NCBI GenBank assembly: GCA_038239195.1
Contig: JBBSEZ010000156.1
Location: 1 to 20,204 of the forward strand
Origin: JBBSEZ01 sp038239195
Lineage (GTDB): Bacteria > Planctomycetota > Planctomycetia > Gemmatales > Gemmataceae
Reading direction: 5' to 3'
Length of the DNA stretch: 20,204 bases
A program made the translations under genes and the position numbers. Below, piece by piece: positions 1-7,920 of the stretch. Within the stretch, counting starts at the first letter, position 1, and each line of letters opens with the position of its first letter. The notes under the pieces were generated by a model, which was not told the DNA's origin, searched no databases, and saw nothing but the letters and a program-made list of their open reading frames with translations.

Positions 1-1
1 C

Positions 2-2836
2 AGCGAGCAGGTCGAGGAGATCAAGAACCTCATCTCCAAGCAGGGCCGGCTCGAGTTCCGCATCCTGGCCAACCGGCGCGACGAGCCGGAGGCCCTCCAG
101 GCCGCCCGCGATTACGTGATGGACAAGAAGAACCTCGACGAGCTTACTCGACTCCAGCAGCGCGCCGAGGCCCCGCCCAGCCCGCGCAGCAAGGCCGACG
201 GCAGCCTCTTTTTCCCCTGCAAGGTATCCTCGGAGCCACACACCTATAGCTGGGTCGAACTGGGCAAGTCGGAGTTGTGGACCCTCGGGCTGAACAGCGA
301 CTCGCTCAAGCGCAACCAGCAATTGTGGAGCGCCATCTTCGCCATCGCGCCTCCCGACAAGGCCGACGAGCTCCAGCAGTACAAGACCGACGCGGCCTTC
401 AAGAAGAAGTGGGACGACGAGAAGCGAAACGAGCCGCGGCACTGGGCCGTCACCAACGCGGTCGTGAACTTCCCGCAACTCGACCCCCAGTGGGTGCTCT
501 ACACCCGCAGGATCACCGACTGGACCACGCGGCTGATCAAGGACAAAGAGCAAGGCAAATACTTCGAGTATTTCTTCCTGGTGCGCGACCCCCTCAAGGG
601 CCAGGAGATCACCGGCGACTACCTCGTGAGTGCCAACCAGGAAGTCGGCGGGAAGGAGGGTGGGCTCGCCATCGCCTTCACCTTCAACACGGAGGGCGGC
701 AACCTCTTCCACGACGTGACCACGCGCAACAAGCCCGACCGCGAGGGCGGCTTCAAGCGCCACCTCGCCATCGTGTTCGACGGGCAGATCGTCTCCGCCC
801 CGACCCTCAACGAGCCGATCCGCACCCGCGGCCAGATCACCGGCACCTTCACCCAGCAGGAGGTGACCGACTTCGTCCGCATCCTCCGGGCCGGGGCCTT
901 GCCCGCCACCTTGAAGAAGGAGCCGGCCAGCCAGAACAGCATGGGGTCGACGCTCGGCGAGGACACCATCCGCAAGGGCGCCCTCTCGATCGTGTGGGCC
1001 TTCGTCGCCGTGCTGGCGTTCATGATCTTCTACTACCGCTTCGCCGGGCTGGTGGCCTGCACCGCCCTGTTCGCCAACCTGCTCCTCACCGTGGCGTTCA
1101 TGGTGCTGGTCAACGCGGCGTTCACCCTGCCCGGCCTTGCCGGACTGGTGCTGATGCTCGGCATGGCCGTCGATGCCAACGTCCTCATCTACGAGCGCCT
1201 CCGCGAGGAACGCGAGAGGGGGGCGAGCCTGGCGCTGGCGATCCGCAACGGGTATGACCGAGCGTTCCCGACGATCATCGACACCCACCTCAGCAGCATC
1301 TTCACGGCCATCGTGCTCTACGTGGTGGGCAACGACCAGTTGAAGGGCTTCGGCATCAGCCTCACGGTCGGCCTCATCATCAGCCTGTTCACGTCGCTGT
1401 ACATGACGCGAACGATCTTCGAGATCTGGCTGGCGAAGAACTGGCTGCACGACCTGCGCTTCGGGCGGCTCAAGTTCGGCACGTTCGACCTGCACCACGC
1501 CAACATCGACTTCATGCGGATTCGCTACTACTGGTTCACCGGCACCATTATCCTGACCATCCTCGGCGGGGGCCTGTTCATCTACCGGCTCGACTCCAAC
1601 GAGAAGACGGGCAAGGTGAGCGTGCTGAACATCGACTTCGTGGGGGGGATGGCCTACACGGGCCGGCTCAACCACCCGATGACGATGGAACAGCTCCGCG
1701 GCAAGCTCGAAGGCGGGGAGACCACCTTGCCCGACCTGACCCTCGAGCAGATCTACCTGACCTCCGAGTCGGGCGGCGGGGAAGGCAGCCGGCTGTTCAC
1801 CCTCCGCACCTCGGAGAAAAACCCCAAGAAGGTCCGCGACTACATCAACGATCGGCTCGGCGACGACCTCAAGCGCATCTACGTCAACTACGACGTCGCC
1901 GAGGGCGACCGCGAGGTGACGCTGACCTTCTTCAAGAGCAAGGAGGCGGCGTCGGCCCCGGCGAAGGCGAAGCCCGACGACCGGGAGTTCGCCTCGACCG
2001 AACAGGTGCGCCGGTTGCTGGGCGAGGAGTTTGCCCGGCTCGACCTGCCGCGCTCGGCGATGCAGCTCGAGAAGGTCAAGACGAACCGGGACGGCCTGTC
2101 TTCCGAGATGAAGGTGAAGCTAACCGAGCTCCTGCCGGGCGCCAAGGTGAGGGAGGCGCTCGCCCGGGCCAAGCAGGAGTTCCAGGACAACCCCCAGCCG
2201 GAGCGGCTCGAGCAGTTCGACAAGCAGCTCGCCGACAACACCAAGGAGCGAGCGCTGTACGCCATCCTGGCGAGCTGGGCGGCGATCTTGCTCTACTTGT
2301 GGTTCCGCTTCGGGAGCTGGACCTTCGGCGCCGCGGCGGTCCTTTGCCTGATCCACGACCTGTTCTTCACGCTCGGCGCCATCGCCGTGTGTCACTTCTT
2401 CGCGGGCAACTGGTTCTTCCACCACGTCCTGGGCATCCAGGACTTCAAGATCGACTTGCCGTCCATCGCCGCCCTGCTCACCCTGGTGGGTTACTCGGTG
2501 AACGACACGATCGTGGTGTTCGACCGCATCCGCGAGGTGCGCGGGAAGAACCCGGCGCTGACTTCCAAGATGATCAACGACAGCGTGAACCAGACCCTGA
2601 GCCGCACGCTGCTGGCGTCGATGACGGTCTGGGTGGTGGTGATCGTGCTGTACGTGTTCGGCGGCGAGGGCGTCAAGCTGTTTGCGTTCGTGATGGTGGT
2701 CGGCGTGATCGTCGGCACCTACAGCTCAATCTACATCGCCAGCCCGCTGCTGCTGATCTTCGGCGAAGGCGCCCACGCGGCCGAGTCGGACCGGCTGCGG
2801 GCGCTACAGCAACCGGTCCAGGACGTGCCAAGGTGA
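2..2836 (+). CDS. secDF: Protein translocase SecD-SecF fusion, 5' end outside window
   Basis: This is the accessory membrane subunit of the Sec translocon, which uses the proton-motive force to help pull secreted proteins across the inner membrane. The frame is open from base 2 (first residues SEQVEEIKNL), so the gene starts upstream; the GTG/ATG at 116-121 is internal, since the preceding codons encode the SecD P1 segment (GRLEFRILAN). In-window length is 944 residues. SecD signatures are the P1 end (FDGQIVSAPTL), membrane segments at about 980-1430 and the motif GMAVDANVLIYERLREE near 1160-1207. SecF follows in the same chain: NIDFVGG near 1628, membrane segments from about 2255 and VGYSVNDTIVVFDRIRE near 2487-2540. 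Known bacteria have separate or fused forms; fusion is common in planctomycetes. The stretch between the P1 beta strand and ITGDYLVSAN is about 180 residues, longer than in E. coli. The TGA stop is followed by a terminator-like hairpin. Confidence 0.95.
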   Translation, partial: SEQVEEIKNLISKQGRLEFRILANRRDEPEALQAARDYVMDKKNLDELTRLQQRAEAPPSPRSKADGSLFFPCKVSSEPHTYSWVELGKSELWTLGLNSDSLKRNQQLWSAIFAIAPPDKADELQQYKTDAAFKKKWDDEKRNEPRHWAVTNAVVNFPQLDPQWVLYTRRITDWTTRLIKDKEQGKYFEYFFLVRDPLKGQEITGDYLVSANQEVGGKEGGLAIAFTFNTEGGNLFHDVTTRNKPDREGGFKRHLAIVFDGQIVSAPTLNEPIRTRGQITGTFTQQEVTDFVRILRAGALPATLKKEPASQNSMGSTLGEDTIRKGALSIVWAFVAVLAFMIFYYRFAGLVACTALFANLLLTVAFMVLVNAAFTLPGLAGLVLMLGMAVDANVLIYERLREERERGASLALAIRNGYDRAFPTIIDTHLSSIFTAIVLYVVGNDQLKGFGISLTVGLIISLFTSLYMTRTIFEIWLAKNWLHDLRFGRLKFGTFDLHHANIDFMRIRYYWFTGTIILTILGGGLFIYRLDSNEKTGKVSVLNIDFVGGMAYTGRLNHPMTMEQLRGKLEGGETTLPDLTLEQIYLTSESGGGEGSRLFTLRTSEKNPKKVRDYINDRLGDDLKRIYVNYDVAEGDREVTLTFFKSKEAASAPAKAKPDDREFASTEQVRRLLGEEFARLDLPRSAMQLEKVKTNRDGLSSEMKVKLTELLPGAKVREALARAKQEFQDNPQPERLEQFDKQLADNTKERALYAILASWAAILLYLWFRFGSWTFGAAAVLCLIHDLFFTLGAIAVCHFFAGNWFFHHVLGIQDFKIDLPSIAALLTLVGYSVNDTIVVFDRIREVRGKNPALTSKMINDSVNQTLSRTLLASMTVWVVVIVLYVFGGEGVKLFAFVMVVGVIVGTYSSIYIASPLLLIFGEGAHAAESDRLRALQQPVQDVPR

Positions 2837-2838
2837 CA

Positions 2839-2865
2839 GGGTGAGGGGGTGACAAGGTGAGGGGC
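2839..2865. repeat. Short GGTGA-type direct repeats
   Basis: The 27 bases after the secDF stop contain copies of a pentamer of the form (A/G)GGTGA, interleaved with GACA and runs of G. They lie just before the hairpin at 2862. Such simple G-rich repeats are seen between genes in high-GC planctomycetes; no function can be assigned. Confidence 0.3.
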
Positions 2866-2894
2866 CGTGGCGGGGAGTGATCCCGCTACGGCCC
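2862..2894 (+). terminator. Rho-independent-like terminator of secDF
   Basis: A 14-bp stem (2862-2875 with 2881-2894, two G-U pairs) closes a 5-nt loop AGTGA, 25 nt after the secDF stop. It is followed by TTGCTGTTTT, so a T-rich tract is present on the plus strand. This fits an intrinsic terminator for secDF. Confidence 0.6.
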
Positions 2895-2919
2895 TTGCTG
2901 TTTTCCCCCTCACCTTCTC

Positions 2920-2962
2920 ACGCCGGGGAGAGGACGGCGCAGACGCCGCCTCTCCCCGGCGT
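2920..2962 (-). terminator. Strong hairpin behind the Cys-rich peptide gene
   Basis: The arms 2920-2933 and 2949-2962 are perfectly complementary over 14 bp, and the bases between them form a further CGGCG/CGCCG stem. On the minus strand the hairpin begins 9 nt after the peptide stop codon. There is no T-run after it on that strand, so it may act by blocking convergent transcription or protecting the 3' end rather than as a classical intrinsic terminator. Confidence 0.45.
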
Positions 2963-2971
2963 GCAGTGCAA

Positions 2972-3250
2972 TTAGCAGTGGCAGTCGTAGTAGTAGACGT
3001 GGTAGCAGCTGCCTGAGCATTTGATGCAGGCCGAATAGCCGCGGTTCTCCAGGTAGCACTTGGCGTTGCAGGCGGCCCGGTACGAGTAGTACCGGCCGTA
3101 GCACTTCCACTGCCCCGCCCGGGCGTTGTCCCCGAGCGAGCTGGCCAGCGAGGCGCTCGGGGCGCGGTCCGCCGCCTCCGTGGCGGGGGCGCTAAGGCCG
3201 CCGAGGAAGGCGGCCGTCAGGACGATCATCGGCAAGGTCTTGCGGAACAT
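2972..3250 (-). CDS. Small secreted cysteine-rich peptide, family not recognised
   Basis: The product has 92 residues. The ATG at 3250 is chosen because AGGAG precedes it by 6-7 nt and the protein then opens with a clear signal peptide: MFRK, a hydrophobic stretch (residues 7-20) and a likely cleavage site near ATEA/AD (about residue 26). After a Ser/Ala-rich linker comes a compact C-terminal domain (48-92) with eight cysteines at 50, 61, 65, 75, 78, 82, 90 and 92 and nine tyrosines. The spacing is C-x10-C-x3-C-x9-C-x2-C-x3-C-x7-C-x-C, and the protein ends in CHC. An even number of cysteines suggests four disulfides after export; metal binding is the alternative. The gene is divergent from the ECF sigma gene (201 bp between starts). 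I do not recognise the family; a structural, antimicrobial or signalling peptide are all possible. Confidence 0.75.
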   Translation of the reverse strand: MFRKTLPMIVLTAAFLGGLSAPATEAADRAPSASLASSLGDNARAGQWKCYGRYYSYRAACNAKCYLENRGYSACIKCSGSCYHVYYYDCHC

Positions 3251-3451
3251 GCTGCACTCCTGTTTTCCAAGGCGGGTGGCGGCCAGCCGGGGCCGCCCAC
3301 GTGGCCCGCCTCTACCTTGCATGGCGTAAGCGGCGGGCGATCGGGATCAGAAAAATGTTGCTTGCCGCGCCCCGAGCCGCGAAGATGCTGGAGCGGGGCG
3401 GTGCCCGATCTGTCGAGGCGTGCGTGCCCTGCCGGCTCCGGGAGCGTTCGC

Positions 3452-4075
3452 ATGGCCGATTCCGAGCAAGAGCGACCACAAGAGTGGATCGAGCGCTTGA
3501 AGAGCGGAGACGCCGGCGATCGGGATGCGCTCATTGCGCACGTCAGCGATCGGTTGCGTCGTCTGACGCACAAGATGCTCCAGGACTTCCCCCGCCTGCG
3601 ACGCTGGCTGGACGCCGACGACGTGTTCCAGAACGCCGTGCTACGGCTGATGCAAGCGCTCCGCAGCGTCGCCCCGACCTCACCCCCGGAGCTGTTCCGG
3701 CTGGCCACGCGGCAACTCCGCCGCGAACTGCTCGATCTCACCCGCCATTACTTCGGCCCGGAAGGGCTGGGGGCCAACCACGACTCGCTGCCCCCGAAGG
3801 CGAGCGATTCCAGTGGCGGAGCGCCGCCTGCGTACGAAAAGTCGGAATCGACCTACGACCCGCAACGGCTGGCGGCCTGGGGGGAGTTCCACCAGCGGGT
3901 GGAAAGCCTGCCCGCCGAGGAAGGGGAGGTCTTCGACCTGTTGTGGTATCAGGGGCTGACCCAGGCCGAGGCGGCAGCCCTCCTGGGCGTCTCGGTCCCC
4001 ACCATCAAGCGGCGATGGTTGACGGCCCGCCTCAAGATGCAAGAGAAACTGTCACCACTCGGGCCCATATTCTGA
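3452..4075 (+). CDS. ECF-family RNA polymerase sigma factor
   Basis: This 207-residue protein directs RNA polymerase to a dedicated promoter set. Region 2 spans about residues 22-72, with RRWLDADDVFQNAVLRLMQAL resembling the region 2.2-2.4 helices that bind core and the -10 element. Region 4 (about 150-200) ends in a helix-turn-helix, GLTQAEAAALLGVSVPTIKR, which would read the -35 element. The ATG at 3452 is chosen because GGAG stands 7 nt upstream and domain 2 starts soon after; a longer in-frame start at 3317 adds 45 residues of low-complexity sequence. No anti-sigma gene is visible. The gene lies 28 nt before the kinase gene, so the two are probably co-transcribed. Planctomycete ECF factors are often paired with membrane kinases, which suggests that phosphorylation replaces an anti-sigma factor here; that link is inferred. 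Confidence 0.9.
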   Translation: MADSEQERPQEWIERLKSGDAGDRDALIAHVSDRLRRLTHKMLQDFPRLRRWLDADDVFQNAVLRLMQALRSVAPTSPPELFRLATRQLRRELLDLTRHYFGPEGLGANHDSLPPKASDSSGGAPPAYEKSESTYDPQRLAAWGEFHQRVESLPAEEGEVFDLLWYQGLTQAEAAALLGVSVPTIKRRWLTARLKMQEKLSPLGPIF

Positions 4076-4103
4076 GCAAGAAGCACCCACGGAGCTATTC
4101 GTC

Positions 4104-7100
4104 ATGGAGCGCAACTCCAAGGTCATCGACCTGCTGCTCGAGTATGAAAGCCTCTGTCGCATAGGTGCAACCCCCACGCCGGAGGAGCTCTGCCGGGAGC
4201 ACCCGCACTTTCTCCCGGAGGTGCGCCAAGGCATCGCCAGGTTGCAGGCCGGCCAGCGCGTCTTCGACGTGCCGGGGGGGCTGGACACGCCGCCGGCCCC
4301 GCCGAGCTCGGAAGGCACGACCGAATCCTGGGCGACCACGCCCGCCGGGGCGGGGCCAGGGGCGAGCGCCGGGGCCGCCGGCGCTCCTCTGGTCCCGGGC
4401 TACGAGGTGCTGGGCGAACTGGGCCGGGGCGGCATGGGCGTCGTCTACAAGGCCCGGCACCTCCGGCTCAACCGCCTGGTCGCCCTCAAGATGATCCTGG
4501 TCGGCGAACACGCCGGCCCCGAGCACCGGCTGCGATTCCTGGCGGAGGCGGAGGCAGTGGCGGCGCTGTCGCACCCCGGGATCGTCCAGGTCTACGAGTT
4601 CGGCACCCACAACGGGCTGCCCTTCTTCGCCCTAGAGCTCTGCCCCCGAGGGAGCCTGGCGGACCGGCTCGACGGCACGCCTCAGCCCTCGCAGAAGGCG
4701 GCCCAGTTGGCGGAACAGTTGGCCCGCGCCGTGCAGGTCGCCCACGAGAAGGGCATCATCCATCGGGACCTGAAGCCGGCCAACGTACTGCTGGTGGAGG
4801 ACGACGCCCCCAAGGTGACCGACTTCGGTCTGGCCAAGCGGGTGGAGGGGGATGGCGGGTTGACGCAGACGGGAGCGCAGCTTGGCACGCCGTCCTACAT
4901 GGCCCCCGAGCAGGCCGAGCCACGACGCGGGCCCATTACCTTTGCCACCGACGTCTACGGGGTGGGGGCCATCCTCTACGAGTGCCTGACGGGCCGCCCG
5001 CCTTTCAATGCCGAGACGGCCTGGGACACGATGGTGCAGGTGCTGTGCGACGAGCCGGTGCCGGTGCGGCGCCTTCAGCCCAAGGTGTCGAAGGACCTGG
5101 AAACGATTTGTCTGAAATGTCTGCACAAAGAGCCGCTGCGCCGCTACGCCAGCGCGGCCGACCTGGCGGCCGACCTGGGGCGCTTCCGTGCGGGCGAGCC
5201 GATCCGGGCCCGGCCGGTCGGGCTGCCGGAGCGCGCGGTCAAGTGGGCCCGGCGAAGGCCGGCGCCGGCGGCGCTCCTGGCGGTGGTTCTGCTGGCGACG
5301 CTGGTGCTGATTGGGGGCGGGGCCTGGTTCACCGTGAAGCTCGATCAGAAGGCGACCGCGGAAGCCGTGGCCAGGGAGAACCTCGCGGGGGCGCTGGTGG
5401 AGTTAGGCGCCCAGAAGAAGGAGGCCGACGATGCCAGCGCCAAGGCACAACGTCAGGCGGAGCTACTCGTGGAGCAGCAGAAAGAGACCAAAAAGCACCT
5501 GAATTGGGGTGAGGGGCTGCTGCACGTCAATCGCATTACCCTGGCGGATCGCGAAGCCGAGATGGGCAACCACAGCCGGGCAAACGAGGTGCTGGAGAAA
5601 TGTAGCGCGGGGCGGCGCGGCTGGGAGTGGCACTACCTGCGCCAGCGCACGCGCTGCGGCCTCCCGCTGAAAAACCTGATGGGCCACCGAGACGCCGGCA
5701 AGAGCGGGGGCTACAGCGTGTACAGCCCGGACGGGTCCCGGCTGGCCTCCGCCAGTTCGGATAAGACAGTGAGGGTCTGGGACGCGAGCAGTCGCGACAG
5801 CCTCCTCACCCTCAAGGGCCATACGGATGATGTCAACGGCGTGGCCTACAGCCCGGACGGGTCCCGGCTGGCCTCCGCCAGTTCGGACGGGACAGTGAGG
5901 GTCTGGGACGCGAGCAGTGGCGCCAGCCTCCCCACCCTCAAGGGCCATACGGATGATGTCAACGGCGTGGCCTACAGCCCGGACGGCTCCCGGCTGGCCT
6001 CCGCCAGTTCGGACGGGACGGTGCGGGTGTGGGACGCGCGCAGCGGCGCCATCCTCCTTACTCTCAAGGTCGATGCCGGGACCGTCAAGAGCGTGGCCTA
6101 CAGCCCGGACGGCTCCCAGTTGGCCTCCGCCAGCCAGGACGGGACGGTGAGGGTGTGGGACGCGCGCCGCGGCGCCATCCTCTTCACCCTCAAGGGCCAT
6201 ACGGATAAAGTCAACGGCGTGGCCTACAGCCCGGACGGCTCCCGCCTGGCCTCTTGCAATTTCGACAAGACGGTGAGGGTGTGGGACGCGCGCGGCGGCG
6301 CCGGCCTGCTCGTTCTCAAGGGCCACGCCGGCGCCGTCCACAGTGTGACCTACGCCCCGGACGGCTCCCGGCTGGCCTCCGCCAGTTCGGACGGGACGGT
6401 GCGGGTGTGGGACGCGCGCGGTGGCACCAGCACCAGCCTCCTTATTCTCAAGGGCCACACCGACCGGGCCCACGGCGTGGCCTATAGCCCGGACGGCTCC
6501 CGGCTCGCTTCCGCCAGTTGGGACGGGACGGTAAAAGTGTGGGACGCGCGGAGCGGCGCCGACCTCCTCACCCTCGAGGGCCACTTCCGCCACGTCTATG
6601 GCGTGGCCTACAGCCCGGATGGCTCTTGCCTGGCCTCCGCCAGCCGGGACGGGACGGTGAGGGTGTGGGACGCGCGCAGCGGCGCCTTTCGGCTCACCCT
6701 CGAGGGCCACACCTCCCCGGTCGATCGCGTGGCCTACAGCCCCGACCGCAAGCGCATCGTCGCCCAAAGTGCCCCCCGACGGAACGGCAAGAAAAGTGAA
6801 CTCGTCTGCTGGGACGCCTCGACTGGCGCCCGCATCGTTCCTTGTGTCGATGCGCCGCCCAAGCCCGGCCAACGCCTTGCTCCCAGCCCCGGCGGGCAGG
6901 CCAGCGCCTGGATCAGCGGCCGCTTTGTTTTCGCCCGCTCCCTGAAGGCCGACAGCGCCGCCGCCAGGGCGCGCCGCCAGGCCCAGGACGACCTCGACAC
7001 CCTCCTCTGGCGCCGGCACCACATCGCGGCTGCCGACGCGGCTGACTGGTACGCCGCCCTCTTCCACCACGACTACCTTCGCCACTCGCAACCCGAGGCG

Positions 7101-7769
7101 GACCTGCCGCACAAGCATCGCTCCGCTGTGCTGACCCGTGCGGTGAGGCTCACTCCGAAGGACGTCCAGGCCCAGCTCGCCCTCGCGCGTGTTTGCATCG
7201 CCGAGGGCGACGCGGCGGGCTATGGCGAGCATTGCGCCGCCGCGCGCGCCCAGAGCGGCACCGACCTTGGGCTGGCCCGTCAAGTGGCCTGGGCCTGCGT
7301 CCTGGCCCCCGACGCCCTGCGCGAGCTCAAACCGTTGCTGGAGGCCGCCGAGAATGACGCTGCCGATGGTAAGGACCACCAGTCGCTGCGCACACTCGGC
7401 GGTTTACTGCTGCGAACCGGCCAGCACGCCGACGCCGTCCAGCGCCTGGACCAGGCTCGGTCCGTGCGCGACGCGCACGCTACCCCTGCCGAGGAGTTAC
7501 TGCTGGCGATCGCCCTGCACCACCGCGGCCGGCACGACGAGGCCAGGCGCTGGCTCGCGCGGGCCAACTTCTGGCTGGACGCGCCGCGTGAAGCAGGCCG
7601 GGCAGGCCGCTCCCTCGCTGCCCTGCCCGCCGGGCCCCTGCGCGCGGTGCCCGGACTGCTCGCCGAGAGGCCCGACCCGCGCGAGTTGCTGTTCGGCTGG
7701 CAGGCGTGGCTCGACCTCCAGGTCTTGCGGTGCGAGGCGAAGGCCCTGCTCGCGGCGGACCGGCGCTGA
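4104..7769 (+). CDS. Membrane Ser/Thr protein kinase with WD40 propeller and TPR-like tail
   Basis: The 1221-residue protein starts at an ATG with GGAG about 9 nt upstream. Residues 1-95 are a planctomycete-style leader and a Pro/Gly/Ala linker. The Hanks-type kinase domain (about 98-365) is complete: glycine loop GELGRGGMGVVY (104-115), VALK lysine 129, HRDLKPAN (Asp222, Asn227), DFG (240-242), GTPSYMAPE (261-269). A single membrane helix lies at about 388-408, then a short coiled-coil-like stretch (415-465). Nine WD40 blades follow (about 523-905), eight close to a YSPDGSRLASASSDGTVRVWD consensus and a degenerate ninth. The C-terminal 250 residues are Ala/Leu-rich helical pairs resembling TPRs. 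The kinase should be cytoplasmic and the propeller on the other side of the membrane, a sensor-like layout. It probably acts with the adjacent ECF sigma factor; the ligand and substrates are unknown. Confidence 0.93.
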   Translation: MERNSKVIDLLLEYESLCRIGATPTPEELCREHPHFLPEVRQGIARLQAGQRVFDVPGGLDTPPAPPSSEGTTESWATTPAGAGPGASAGAAGAPLVPGYEVLGELGRGGMGVVYKARHLRLNRLVALKMILVGEHAGPEHRLRFLAEAEAVAALSHPGIVQVYEFGTHNGLPFFALELCPRGSLADRLDGTPQPSQKAAQLAEQLARAVQVAHEKGIIHRDLKPANVLLVEDDAPKVTDFGLAKRVEGDGGLTQTGAQLGTPSYMAPEQAEPRRGPITFATDVYGVGAILYECLTGRPPFNAETAWDTMVQVLCDEPVPVRRLQPKVSKDLETICLKCLHKEPLRRYASAADLAADLGRFRAGEPIRARPVGLPERAVKWARRRPAPAALLAVVLLATLVLIGGGAWFTVKLDQKATAEAVARENLAGALVELGAQKKEADDASAKAQRQAELLVEQQKETKKHLNWGEGLLHVNRITLADREAEMGNHSRANEVLEKCSAGRRGWEWHYLRQRTRCGLPLKNLMGHRDAGKSGGYSVYSPDGSRLASASSDKTVRVWDASSRDSLLTLKGHTDDVNGVAYSPDGSRLASASSDGTVRVWDASSGASLPTLKGHTDDVNGVAYSPDGSRLASASSDGTVRVWDARSGAILLTLKVDAGTVKSVAYSPDGSQLASASQDGTVRVWDARRGAILFTLKGHTDKVNGVAYSPDGSRLASCNFDKTVRVWDARGGAGLLVLKGHAGAVHSVTYAPDGSRLASASSDGTVRVWDARGGTSTSLLILKGHTDRAHGVAYSPDGSRLASASWDGTVKVWDARSGADLLTLEGHFRHVYGVAYSPDGSCLASASRDGTVRVWDARSGAFRLTLEGHTSPVDRVAYSPDRKRIVAQSAPRRNGKKSELVCWDASTGARIVPCVDAPPKPGQRLAPSPGGQASAWISGRFVFARSLKADSAAARARRQAQDDLDTLLWRRHHIAAADAADWYAALFHHDYLRHSQPEADLPHKHRSAVLTRAVRLTPKDVQAQLALARVCIAEGDAAGYGEHCAAARAQSGTDLGLARQVAWACVLAPDALRELKPLLEAAENDAADGKDHQSLRTLGGLLLRTGQHADAVQRLDQARSVRDAHATPAEELLLAIALHHRGRHDEARRWLARANFWLDAPREAGRAGRSLAALPAGPLRAVPGLLAERPDPRELLFGWQAWLDLQVLRCEAKALLAADRR
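5700..6760 (+). repeat. Tandem 126-nt WD40-coding repeats
   Basis: The codon block TACAGCCCGGA recurs at 5721, 5847, 5973, 6099, 6225, 6351, 6483, 6609 and 6735. The period is exactly 126 nt (42 codons), except for one 132-nt step where two codons (in GTSTS) were inserted. The units beginning at 5721, 5847 and 5973 are nearly identical in DNA, including silent positions, which points to recent duplication or gene conversion. Confidence 0.95.
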
Positions 7770-7920
7770 GTAAGTTCCGGAGACCGGGGCAGCGCGTCAC
7801 GGTCTCTGCGGTCTGGGATAGGAAGGGAACAGGAGCAGAAGGGAACGGATCGCAGGGACGGCTGCCCCCCAGCGAGCGTCGGGGCCGGCCGGACGCTTCT
7901 GCGAAGCGTCGCTAACCTCG
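7770..7920. other. Convergent intergenic spacer with small hairpin
   Basis: The 151-bp gap between the converging kinase and glgC genes holds a purine-rich stretch (7817-7850) and a perfect 8-bp hairpin (7892-7899 with 7903-7910, loop TGC). The hairpin lies 10 nt beyond the glgC stop on the minus strand and could help end glgC transcription, although no T-run follows. I see no gene here. Confidence 0.4.

Noticed and set aside
5463..7379. 638-residue open frame opposite the WD40 repeats
   Set aside because: It is the antisense of a regular 126-nt repeat in GC-rich DNA; the translation is a low-complexity echo (repeated ARVPHPHRPV), and the plus strand has clear WD40 blades.
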